Origin: Theristus sp. LFF4_11
Taxonomy: Eukaryota; Nematoda; Chromadorea; Monhysterida; Xyalidae
Direction: 5' to 3'
Length of the DNA stretch: 64,000 bases
Assembly (NCBI GenBank): GCA_030248135.1
Contig: JASANC010002375.1
Coordinates: 83,230 to 147,229, forward strand
Under the pieces are notes generated by a model. That model was not told the DNA's origin, made no database searches, and saw only the letters and a program-made list of their open reading frames with translations. Position 1 is the stretch's first letter, and each line of letters begins with the position of its first letter. A program made the position numbers and the translations under genes. Positions 11,096 through 21,788 of this stretch are shown one piece after another.

Positions 11096-11910
11096 AAATG
11101 ATTAGTCATTGATGTTGGGTTTTTCGTTTTGATAGTCGGCAACTGTATTATCTCATTTTATCCAGTTCTGCGACTCAGTGCGCGCATGGATGGGAATTCT
11201 GTGCGATGGTTGACGCGGCAATTCAAAAAATGACCCTGAGATATGACAGAGTCACTTGAGCAATTTCGAATTGCCAAATTAAAAAACATGAAACGAAATT
11301 CCTGTCAACGTCTGTGTGAGCGCATTGAGTCGCAGAACCAGAAACACTCATGTGCACGTTTGTCAGTGTGGTAACTGTGGTAACTGTGTTATCAACATTC
11401 AACTTTCAGTGGGACGCGTGACAGGAAGTGCGCGGTCTTCACAAGCACTTTGCTGATGGGTTAACCAGAATGAACCTAAAATCCTGTGTCATTGTGCAAT
11501 TCATGTGCTGCATAAGCGATTTACATGCAACATAAGATTCTGACCTTTCTTTGTTTCTTTGTCGTTGTCAGTTTGCTTTGTGTCAATGTGACTATTTGTC
11601 TATATTTGCTGGTTTGCTTTTAAGACGGTTGATTCTTTGTTGAAATTCCATGAATTGACAAACTAACTGTCCACTGATTGCCAAATAAAAGGGAATGATA
11701 CGGCACACTGTAATGACGGATATTTATTATTTAGAGGATTATTCGGTTGTCCACAACACAATCCGTAAACGTCCAAAAATGGACAATACTTTCCTCTGTA
11801 ATGTTTTAACAAAAAAATTGTCGCAAGAAATTTTGAAAACGGCTGCAAAAATCATTTGAACAAGAGAACTCCTCTGTTAAGATAGCCTTAGGATTACCAT
11901 TCTCCATACC
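11096..11910. other. Spacer between gene 3 and gene 4
   Basis: AT-rich sequence with fragments such as TGCGACTCAGTGCGCGCAT that recur loosely in other spacers (about 22310 and 31390), so old repeat remnants are likely. No gene is recognised. Confidence 0.35.
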
Positions 11911-14214
11911 ATGTTCGAAGAGAATCTGGGACGCGACGAAGATTCGGCGAACACTCGTTCGAGTGATATGAGCCAAAATTTAACACTCGCGACCACTTCA
12001 AATAGTAATTGTAATCATCAAAATATCACTAACAACATAGTACCGGGCAACGAGGAGCCCAGTAATTTACTGATTGAACACGTCGATGATCGCTTGAATG
12101 ACGACGAAATGCAGGAGGAGAAGGAAGAAGAGGAATTCATGAAGCATCATAATTTCGCAGTTCATAATGATGATGCAACCGTGGACGCATCAGCTGAGTG
12201 CAGCAAACCAACTACTGTCGAACGATCACACACAGTCACGCACACACCCATTTTTGTGGATTGGAGAGCACACCAAGCTAGCGGTCCAGTTATATTTTTG
12301 CATAGACGTAAATAGGTGCGGAGGAAAGAGCACAGTAGTGCAAGGGCCGTTTTTAGGCAAGGACTGTATTACTGTTGCTGTTGCACGATTTCCTACAGTC
12401 ACCCATGAACGAATGAACACAAGATCGTCAATCGAGACTTAATGCGCACGGAACACGTCGTCAAGTGGTGCGCTGATTCGGTGTTTTCGTCATGAAGAAA
12501 ATGACTACGGTATTACTGCTGATTGGGTGCGATTTCCCATCCGATGATCAGTCAACCGCGATCCAGTCTCACAAAAATGCATGTGTGTGCCTGACTGTCG
12601 AAGTCCACCCGAACACCGTGCTCCTCCAGCAATCGCGCTGCAGCCGCCCACAAAGTCCAGTACACCGTCAGTTTCAAGCTGCGCGTGATCGAGTTCTGCC
12701 GGACGCACTCGATCCACGAGACCGCGCGCCGCTTCAACGTGTCCCGTGCGAACGTGCGCTACTGGAAGGCGCAGGAGGACGATCTGCGCACCACCGAGTA
12801 TCCGTGTCGTGCGAGGCCGAGTCGCTGCAAACGGTCGCCGGGCGTGCAAATGCTTGATGCGGTCACGCCGTTCAATGTGTGTTGTGTGCACAATTTAGAA
12901 ACTGATGCATGGACGTCGTTCAGGATTCACGCACATATTTTGAAAGCTACAGTCGAACTCTAAATTATACGCAATCGGCGTCGTCGGTTGGTGATCACTT
13001 GACGCATGTGCTCTCTATACAGAAATTGCTGTGGGCAGCGGAGTTTGGTTCGCACGAGAAGCATGCATCAACCCAGTCAGCTGATTCCGTATGATTTTAG
13101 TGTCATTCATGAAACAGTTTTTAGTGACGCGTAGCTACCGTATTACCTCTATTAAACCCCCCCCCCCAAATTAAACCCCCCCCCAAAATAAACCCCCACC
13201 CCCTCGACAAGTTTCCAAATAATCCCCCCCCCAAAATAATCCCCCATGGGGGATTATTGAAACCTGTTTGAAACACATATCCAGCGAATTCAGTGGCTGG
13301 TTGCAGTGAAAATGATGAAATTGTGCTACCAAAGGCCCCAAATGGATGAGTTAATGGTAATTTCATGACAAAAGGCTGTTGTAAAAGGAAATTTCTATGT
13401 AGAGTAGAAGTTTCTGCGACTTCCTTCCTGCCATGGAAGGTACTTTTGCCATTTTGCCCACTCCTAAAAATGGTTTCCAAATAAACCCCCCCCCCCAAAA
13501 TAAAGCCCCCCCCCCCCAAAAATAAACCCCCATTCCCAGAAGTCGCTGAAGAAATAAACCCCCATGGGGGTTTATTAGAGGTAATACGGTATGTGTTAAA
13601 ACATAGAGCTACGTGGTGACTGCTTCATGAATGCACCATTACAGTTCGACTGTGGTTGGAAACCGAGTTCAAGGCGAACTTGCCTTTCTCAGCAACTCCA
13701 GCACGCCCGCAGCGCGAGCAGACCGTCCGCGGCCATCGAGTCAGTCGCGTACGTCGACGAACCGGACAAGCCGGCGGTCGCACTGAACAGTAAAAAACGA
13801 AAACGCTACTTCAACCATCGCGGATTCGCGTACGAGACGACGAAGAAGCGCATCGAGGCGTCCGAGGAGACGGAGCGCCTCCAGCAGGCCGTCCTCCGCG
13901 AGCAGCTCGAGCTGTTGAGGGAGGAGCGAGCGCAGAATCGGGCGACCGGCCAGCTGATCTCGGAGCAGACTGCCGAAAGCAGGGAGCACCGACGACTGAT
14001 CGCCGAGCAACGACGATTGGTGCGCCTGCAGCGGCGGTATTACGCAAGAGAGTTGGGCGAGCAGATGATGGATGAGGGCGAGCTGGAGGATGAAGAGTTG
14101 GTGGACACGCAGCACGTCGACGAGCAGCTCGGGGACACGACAAGTGGAAACCTGACCAACGGGCCACCGCAGTTGGAGGCGCATGCTGGTGATTTGAGTG
14201 TTGCGGGTGAATGA
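11911..14214 (+). CDS. Cluster gene 4: Psq/CENP-B-type helix-turn-helix plus coiled-coil protein
   Basis: The helix-turn-helix lies in an exon starting at 12630: KVQYTVSFKLRVIEFCRTHS, then ETARRFNVSRANVRYWKAQED. This is the pattern of Psq/BrkDBD/pogo-type DNA-binding domains. The last exon, 13693-14214, gives RYFNHRGFAYETTKKR, the ETERLQQAVLREQLELLREE coil, and a second coil (EQRRLVRLQRRYYARE), like the other cluster genes. The first exon (11911 to about 12197, Asn/Glu-rich) is tentative and was chosen because its donor phase fits. The end of the HTH exon (somewhere about 12800-12890) could not be fixed. The last intron holds a family-B MITE and a nested A-in-F insertion. A nuclear sequence-specific DNA-binding role follows from the HTH; a transposase origin is likely. 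Confidence 0.65.
12950..13094. mobile_element. MITE family B, copy
   Basis: It starts ACAGTCGAACTCTAAATTAT and continues GCAATCGGCG...GGTTGGTGATCACTTG. The right arm ends with a CATGCATCAACC...CAGTCAGCTGATTCC inverse. It sits in the last intron of gene 4, about 10 bp from the nested A/F pair. Confidence 0.7.
13104..13636. mobile_element. MITE family F interrupted by family A
   Basis: The left F arm (TCATTCATGAAACAGTTTTTAG, GTGACGCGTAGC) ends at 13135. The right F arm (TGTTAAAACATAGAGCTACG, GCTTCATGAATGC) resumes after 13591. Together they restore the family-F palindrome seen whole at 8470-8556. The A element between them therefore inserted into a resident F element. Confidence 0.8.
13136..13591. 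mobile_element. MITE family A, copy 3 (inverted, nested)
   Basis: It runs from TACCGTATTACCTCTATTAA to TTTATTAGAGGTAATACGGTA, inverted relative to copies 1 and 2, with the same core reversed. TA occurs at each edge where the host F element is split (GTAGC|TA ... TA|TGTGTTAAAA), consistent with TA target duplication. Confidence 0.88.
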
Positions 14215-14770
14215 TGGGTGATGGTGCCATGGAAAACGACGGCGAAGTACAATGACCGGTTGTGATTCGTTATACATGAGCTGCTTGCTGAATTGGTTTT
14301 CTTTTGACAATCAAGAGAGTTTGTCTCGTTTGTTCAGAGAATTGACAGATTTTGTTCCAAGTTTTTATAAATTTGAAAACTTAAGTTTACAGTGCGAAAA
14401 TTTTGAAAGTTTTTCATTCCATTCACGTTTGATCGTTTGCTATGCTGCGTTTCGTGGAACGTAGTGCCAATTTTCAATTGTCCTCGAATAAACAATTCTC
14501 AGCATCTTCATGTTGGTTTGATTGGTGCATAACTTTCTGTGGTTCGAGAACCAGACTTTCACTCACTGTGTGGGTTTACTTCATGAAAAAAAATATTCAA
14601 CGTAAATCTGTTTGTACCGGATTTGGTATTTTCGCTATCTTGTTGCCAATTGTCACAGAAAATACTGTCAGATCGTCTCAAGACCGAGCACGATAGGGAC
14701 CGTGCCATAATATTTTTCTTCATAATATGCTCATTTCGAACATTTGTTTCAAACATTCCCAGCCACCCTC

Positions 14771-17024
14771 ATGGCCGCCCCGCCAATCACCGCCAATGCG
14801 CCACCCAAGGCGCTGCACGCATCGTCCACGGAGCTCCGTCGGCCGACGTACGGTCGCGCGAACGTACAGTACTCGCGGAACCGTCACGGCCGCGGCATCA
14901 CGACGAAGGTGCTCGTGCAGGATCTCGCGTCCGATCACGTGTACAGTTTCCACAAGCAGAACTCGACCAAGTTGGACGACTCGAGTTGGTTCCAGTGTGG
15001 CACCTGTAAACGGCTGCACAATGCGGCCGCGCAGACCGTCGGACCGTACCGGCCGCAGATACCGAGGTTGGAGTGCTGATTTTGGATGTTTTTGTTGATT
15101 GGGCGCGTGCTGTGTTTGCGTCCCGGCATCACCGGCCCGCCCATTTCTGGCCTGGCCATTTCTTGCCCAGCCATTTCTGGCTCAGCCGTTAGCGGCCCCG
15201 TTCATTTGCGTCACACTCATTTGCATCCAAGTCATCTGCACCCCACTGCGCCGAACAAAACAGAAGAATGAAACGGGTCTGTCGGGTGCGGTATGCGAGT
15301 TGCCTATTTCGGTGTTTTCCTCGTTTGTGGTTGCATATTGGTGAGGTGTAACTGCGAAATTCAGACTCCAATGCTTCTTGACGACTGTCAGACCGCAAAG
15401 GCAAGTAGGCACAACTTGCTCGTACGCTGATGCAACGCAGGCCAGTTCCTGTCATTTCAGTGGCAGACATCTGGAGACGGCTGCGTGTAGCCTCAGTGCT
15501 TGGAACTTGCAAAAACTGAAACTGCAAGCGCAGGCTCTCCAAAACTACTTTTTTAATTTTTTTCGTTCTTTTCAGCGTGAAGGTCAGTCGTGCCGGTTTT
15601 TTCATCACCGATCCGTATAAACTGGTGCATTTCTGCACCGATGTCAGTAAACTGTACGCGCAGCGGAACCGCCTGCAAGGAGACACTGATCCGCTTCAGC
15701 CGTATACCGTTGAGCAACGAGGGGGTCGCAAAATGGCAACGGTTGGATGGTTGGGTTGTTGTTTGGGAGTTTAGGCGATGTTTTTACAGCCAGAGCTAAC
15801 TGAGAAAAGCGTACAGAACGCCGTCGAGTATGGTGCCCATCGAGTTTTCTCTGTCATTAAGTGCCTGTACACCCCTCGGCAGGGCTCGATCCCCCCCGAA
15901 CGCATAGTCTAACGCGCTGCCACCAGGCCACGAGGGTGTTCGAACTGCTGACTGGTTTTCGAAAGTTCTTTTTTCCCGGCAACCAATGGGCTAGAGTTAC
16001 AGTCGCCACCTGCTCTTGGAACAAATCAATCAAATTGCATGAGGGTTCTGCTTCTCCACTGCATTTCGGCCTGAGCAACATCCGGATGCAAACGAGGGGC
16101 GGCTTCTGTCCAGTGATGTGTCCGTCTCGAACCATCACTCACTTGCAAACTGGGACGGCATTGCCGTATCAACTCAACACCCCTTGAAGACTGCAGTAGC
16201 CGCAAAAGAAACAACAAACAACTGCTAACTCAAATTTTGTTTTTCAGGACGACCACGTCGCCGAAGTAACATTCCAGATCCACCAGCAACTCGCCCAACA
16301 GAATGCACATCAACAGGCGGATGAGACGAGTGAAGCAACCAGCACGCGGAACACGTTCACGCCACTTGATGACAAGCCCGCAAACTCAGCGGATACGACG
16401 ACAACAGGAGCAACACCGGAACATCCGGATTATCAAAGCAACAACAACGTCACTACAGAGGATACGATATTGAAATCGGAACCGAGTGATGAAGGCACAA
16501 CAGAAGGTCACCAGAATTTCGCACCAACCGCACCGGCCCAACCGTCGATCGATCGAAGCGAGCATTCCACGGCGAGCTTCGCGCAATCTGCGCCGTTCAG
16601 AAACAACCGAAAACGGTACTGTTTTTATCGGCCGAATTTTCCGAAACCGACTGTGCCGGTCTCCATTGCCAGTTCCAACCACTCAACCGTCATACGAAAC
16701 GCGACGAAGCAGCAGTTGGAATTGGCGATTCTGAGCGAGAAACTTTTGAAACTCCAAGAGCGACGCGCGCAGAATCGCCGTCTGAACGCGGAGCGCTGCC
16801 AGGAGATCGCCGAAAATCGCAGTCTCATTCGAGAACAGCGCGATTTGGTCGAATTACAGAAGCGATACTATGAGCAACAGCTGGAGTTGGCGCGAAGAAA
16901 CCAGCTGCTTGGTGGCGGCGGTGGTGAGGCGGCGTTCATGAACGCTCACTTGGCCAACGGATTCGACGTCGTGAATGACGGGTTCTCGCGCGACGACCGT
17001 AGTGCGATTGAAATTGACGATTGA
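14771..17024 (+). CDS. Cluster gene 5: CxxC-HxC module plus coiled-coil protein
   Basis: Three exons: 14771-15066, 15576-15741 and 16248-17024, about 412 residues. Exon 1 fuses what are exons 1 and 2 in gene 1: YGRANVQYSRNRHGR, DHVYSFHKQ, and WFQCGTCKRLH with a tryptophan before the first cysteine. The phase-2 intron is kept, and exon 2 gives VKVSRAGFFITDPYKLVHFC. The spacing is again C-x2-C-x38-H-x-C. Exon 3 is long, Gln/Thr/Asn-rich and acidic. It then has NRKRYCFYRPNFPKPT in place of the FKHNGFAY block, and a coil (QQLELAILSEKLLKLQERRA, EQRDLVELQKRYYEQQLELA). A polyglycine run follows. The donor of exon 2 is the least certain border. Confidence 0.72.
15772..15935 (-). mobile_element. tRNA-derived SINE, copy 2
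   Basis: Same family as copy 1: TGGCCTGGTGGCAGCGCGTT head and GGATCGAGCCCTGCC B-box on the - strand, body with GACAGAGAAAACTCGATGGG and GGCGTTCTGTACGC. It starts about 30 bp downstream of exon 2 of gene 5, in its intron. Confidence 0.75.
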
Positions 17025-18115
17025 TTCTGTGGTGTATGGGTTTTTTTTGCTGTCATCTGTCATGCTGGAGGGGATTGCACATGGACTGCACGGTTTTTTG
17101 TTGATATCATGGTGGGTTTAATTGTCGTCGTCTGGGCCTTGTGCGTATGTTGAAACCATCAAAATTTGGTGGCCAATCATGACGATTGGCCCGGTTACCG
17201 ACGTATCCAATCCAGCGTGTCAGACTCAAGGTTTTCATGTATATAATAACAACTGCATCATTTTATTTTTTATAGCTTTGCTGTATCACATTGGAATTTG
17301 CGCAAATTTGAGGTTTATTTGCTCCGTTTTCTGTTGAAAACATTTGAACCAAGGTGATTTGTACGTAAATGTAACTGGCTATTTGATTGTATTCTTTTAA
17401 TGATCAATGTACTGAATGAAACAAAAACAAAAAAGTAACTTGGTTTAATTGGCTAATGAGTGAGATGGTGGACTCGCCAGCCATGACTCCGCTCACTGAT
17501 GCGTCATACATTTGGTTTTCTTGTTTGTTTGTTTTTCGTTTTCCATGTTCTTCCCAAATGCCGCGGATGTCGATACGCTGTCACTGGATGGATACACGTC
17601 TCTGATTGTCTGTGGACTATACGGTGTCAATTTTCTTCAGTGACAATTCACGGTGAAATTTGGCGCCAATCGTTTGCGAATCGTCGCATTTGAATCTGCT
17701 GACAATTGACTATCATGGGCAATTGGATGGTGATGTGAATCAGGTGATGAATGCGAACTTTGCGGACGCCATTTGAAATTGTTGAATTCTGGTTTCTTAA
17801 AAGAATATTTACAATTTTTCTCAATTATTGTTGTGAATAGCAGTTTTGGTCGTATATTATGGACCAAAACAAAGAAAATGAACGGGCTGAAGAATTGTAT
17901 TTTGAGTGTTCGAATGTTGAATATTCCACCGTTGCCGCAAAAGCGGCAGATTTTCGAGTGTATCAGTGTTTCAGCCATCATAATCTCACGAATTTCAGCC
18001 CCAGAAAAAAATCTGTTCACGCATCAATCTATTAAAAAATTTTAAAAAAATATTGAAAAAATATCATTAAATCATATCTATTAAATATCAACTGGCCAAT
18101 GTTTTCGATTCCAGC
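17025..18115. other. Spacer between gene 5 and gene 6
   Basis: AT-rich, no recognised gene. The phrase GCGAACTTTGCGGACGCC (about 17752) recurs as GCGAATTTTGCGGACGCT at about 20681, after the next gene. This suggests that the 3' flanks of these two genes were duplicated with them. Confidence 0.4.
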
Positions 18116-20661
18116 ATGGACGGCTCCAACTCCAAGAATTCAGTGAAAGCCGTCAGCCGCCGGTTTTTCGGTCTGGCGAATTACGAGCCACCCTGTGACG
18201 GCCGCAAACATTCGAAGGTGCTGCTACCAGCGGACGATGGGTCAGGTGCGCTGTTTTCAGTCGACTGTGAAAACTGTCATCGGGGCAACGCACATCACAC
18301 AAATTGTCTTGAATGGAGTTTGCACGCACCGCTTTTCCACTGTAGTTCGGGAACAACAAAAGAAACGTTTTTGGCCGTGTAAGTAGCAATGAGAAATGCA
18401 TATCCGCTTGAACAAGCCATTGCTTTCAAATCCACACTCTTTTCGGTGCACACACCCTGCACTTACATCGCCGGTAATCATGTCATCCAGTGATTACACG
18501 ACGCTTTTTGAACTGCAATGAAGTGACAAATGAATAATCTGCGTAAACATGCGACGCACTCAGGCCATGTGTACGGCTACTTGTGGAACTACACGTCGGC
18601 CGACGGAAGCAGGCGCTTCAAGTGCCACGGGTGCATGATGGTACATCGACAGACCGTATCACTCGGCAACGATAGACCACCGATCCCAGCGTGAGCAGTT
18701 TGTTGTTTGCCGCTTTGTGCCCAGCCCGCGCCGGGCGAAATTGCCGCACAAACACTGTGTTCTTGCGCTCGTCAACGCAACTCCGGGCGACAATTGACCG
18801 GCAATTCTGTGGCGATCTCATTCATCGCTTCACATGTCGCCAAAGAACTGTGAATCGTGTTGCGCCTGTTTGTTGTTCGACATCGAGAGCGGCGCATATC
18901 GCTGATGATGGCCATCGCTCTGCTGCATCGGCAGTGTTGGCCAGACCGACTTGCAAAGAGCGATCGCTGATTGATCTCCATCGCCAAACACAGGCGAACG
19001 ACCGCTGAGCAGTCGTGTGCGTGCGATGATGATTCTGTTTTTTTTGTTTCCCTTTTTTTCGCTTCCACAGTGTCAGCGTCAGTCGTGACGGCTATTTCCT
19101 GGAGGATCCGTACGCGCCGATGCACTTCTGTCGTAATTGGGACAACGTTTATGTGAAGCGACGCGCGCGGTTGGCGCGATTGAGCGATGCGGACGATGAA
19201 ATGGTGCAGATGTTTGCTGTTGCTGGTTGGGCATGTTCAGGCGAGGTTTTCAGCCGGGGCTACTAACCCAGAGAAGCGTACGGAACGCCGTCGAGTAGGC
19301 TGCCCATCGAGTTTTTCTCTGTCATCAAATGCCTATATACACCCGTCGACGGGGCACGATCACCCCGAAAGAGTCACCAGGTCACGAAATGGTTAGGCTG
19401 TTTTTGCGAATTCGCTGTCGGGTTGTTCCGTTGTTGCACACGCGCGCACGTGATTAAAAGCAATCAGCTAGTTGGATATGTCGTAGAGTTTGACTGTAAT
19501 GACACATCATCATACCCCCGCTGGGTGTGTGACCGTCAGCGCCGGACGGACACGTGCTGTGTGCACGACGACTGTCACAGACACACGCTCACACAGCTGT
19601 TTCAGCAGTTTGAAGAGCAAGACGAGCAGCTGCTGCTGAACGCTCCGACCGCCGCTGGCTGGCATTCAAACGGCGTCGTTTCCGCTGACGACCGCACAGA
19701 ATCGCCCGATCAGCCCCGGGAAGCACCGGAACAACAGCGGCCTGGTGAATTGGCGGACGGAGGCATTCAGACGGACGCTCTTGAGGGTGCCAACGTGTCA
19801 AGCGACGAACAAACAGCAGCGAGTCAGCGGGTAATCGACAATTCAAAACTCGTTCGCTGATTGGCTGTATCGTTGTTGACCGACAAATCAGAGCTGCGAC
19901 AAATCACCTTGCTACATAACTTGATTGCGACGCTCTGTTTTGTGATGTGAACCGAACCACACACACTGGCATACTGACGATATGCTTGTGCATGCACAGT
20001 GTAATGCGAGCATTGCAGACTGCATGCAATCACACACAATACGTGTGTGCAACCAACCAATCAGCTAGTTGTATTTGGATATGTCTTATAAATAGACCGT
20101 ATGTACCGGTGTGGGTGTCCATGGGGCATCACAAGACGCTTGTTGATCAGCTGCACGGTCGGGGTGATGTGAATGACAAAACTGCTTTTTTCCATCGAAT
20201 TTTCTTTGTAGTTACCACACGTGCTACCGACGAAAAGTGAGCCAGCTGCAACAGCGCACCGACACTGCCCGTTTCAAATCGCAAACAGTCGCCGACGATC
20301 GCTGCACTCGCGACTGGCAATGAAACGCAAACGCGCAGCCACACTCGCGTCAACGCAGCGACATTGTCGCCGGCTGGTAGCAAACAACAGCAACAATGCA
20401 AACTCGGAGCATGATTTGCAGCTGGCGATCCTGAGAGAGCAACTCGCGTTGGTGCGCGATGAGCGCGCGCGCAATCAACGCATCGGCCATCAACAGGAAC
20501 TGCTGTTGAGGGAGGAGCGAGAATTGGTCGCCGTACAGAGGCGCTACTACGCGGCACACATCGAGCAATTGGCGGCAAACGCGACTTCGAATCAACGGTC
20601 GAACTCAACGCCAGTCGGTGGCGAATCGTCAAACTTGAGAATCACCAATGGCCACCAATAG
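18116..20661 (+). CDS. Cluster gene 6: CxxC-HxC module plus coiled-coil protein
   Basis: Five exons: 18116-18245, 18564-18690, 19071-19203, 19606-19830 and 20212-20661, about 354 residues with all phases matching. The module reads FFGLANYEPPCDG, HVYGYLWNYTSADGSRRFKC, CHGCMMVHRQ and VSRDGYFLEDPYAPMHFC, giving C-x2-C-x36-H-x-C. Exon 4 is a linker rich in Glu/Gln/Asp. Exon 5 is basic, then coils (EHDLQLAILREQLALVRDER, REERELVAVQRRYYAAHIEQ). It lacks the FKHNGFAY block. A SINE sits in intron 3, and family-B-like remnants lie near 19455 and 20050-20095. The function is not known; it shares the presumed DNA-binding role of its neighbours. Confidence 0.75.
19236..19390 (-). mobile_element. tRNA-derived SINE, copy 3
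   Basis: On the - strand, GGGGTGATCGTGCCCCG replaces the B-box region. It is followed by the shared body (GACAGAGAAAAACTCGATGG, GGCGTTCCGTACGCTTCTCT, GTTAGTAGCCCCGGCTGAAA). It is older or more diverged than copy 2 and lies in intron 3 of gene 6. Confidence 0.65.
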
Positions 20662-20951
20662 CAGTGCTGTCGGGTGATCAACGCGAATTTTGCGGACGCT
20701 GTTTGAAACTTGGTTTTATTGTTTGTTCTTGAGCTTTCGGCTGAAATTTTGCGGACAAAATCATACACATTGTAACGTGACATCACTTTGAAATTGGATC
20801 TATTGAAAATCAACTTGTGTACAATATCAACCACTCGAATTGTGGCTATCTGATCGGATTGAATCGTTTTTCGTCGAATTGTTTCTTGCAAACGTAAAAA
20901 AATCAGTGAAAATTGCCTCTAACATATTTTTATTACATTTTCGATCCACTG

Positions 20952-21019
20952 ATGAACTCCAAATCCGAAGCACCAGTGCAAACCGACAACCGCGAGTTGT
21001 TCGGTCGTGCGAAGTTCGA
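20952..21019 (+). pseudogene. Fragment of a CxxC-HxC family first exon, cut off by a MITE
   Basis: An ATG at 20952 opens about 22 codons ending in ELFGRAKFEP. This resembles the YGRANVQY and NFGPAEF starts of the cluster genes. The frame then runs into a C homopolymer and a family-A MITE (21052-21185). No matching CxxC exon was found before gene 7 begins at 21789. It is best read as a dead or truncated paralogue. Confidence 0.5.
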
Positions 21020-21051
21020 GCCCCCCCCCCCCCCCCGAGGAAGGCCAGAAA

Positions 21052-21185
21052 TACCGTATTACCCCATTAAACCCCCCCACTATTAATCCCCCCCCACCAA
21101 TAATCCCCCCCACCAATAAACCCCCACCCCTAAAAGTCGCTGACAGATTAATCCCCCATGGGGGTTTATTGGGGGTAATACGGTA
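21052..21185. mobile_element. MITE family A, short internally deleted copy 4
   Basis: TACCGTATTACCCCATTAAA at the left and TTTATTGGGGGTAATACGGTA at the right. Only 134 bp, with C-runs but none of the unique core. It is a deletion derivative next to the broken gene fragment. Confidence 0.8.
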
Positions 21186-21788
21186 CTCAAAGATAATGAT
21201 TATGAACTGTTAACTTGTGATGTTTTTGGCTTGTAACATTCTGGTGTAAACTGGTCATTCCAATATGCTTGTCAATGATTAATAAAAGTTTGCGCATACG
21301 TTCTGTGAATGGATCAAAATATGACTGGTTGGTTGATATCCATTGCAGTTTGTGGTTCGGGGCTATGTCAGACAAATCAGACGCTATGATGCGCTTTTCC
21401 CACCGGCGCTACCGTGGTGTCAAGCGCACACGAAACGATGCATTTTGGGGGGAAGGGGAGCTTAGATGAATTTGCGTGCATAATATCTGTCTGGCATGAC
21501 CTGATTTATAAACCGTATATTCATTTACTCAATGCGCACTTATCGATCTTGTCTAGACCCTGAACCGATCTTTTTTAAAACTACCATTACATTTTTGAGA
21601 GCCAAAGTGTCGTCAGTAAACCCGCACACGTTTTCCATCCGCTAATATGTTCGTGAACGTGTATGTGCCGGTGTGTTTGTGCGTACCTGTACAACACCAC
21701 GAACGTGTCTTCGCGTCAAGTTCAGTTCAGTTCGCTGTTTCAGTTCTGCCGTATTTCTCTGTGTCACTAACGTTCCAACGGAGGGGTG

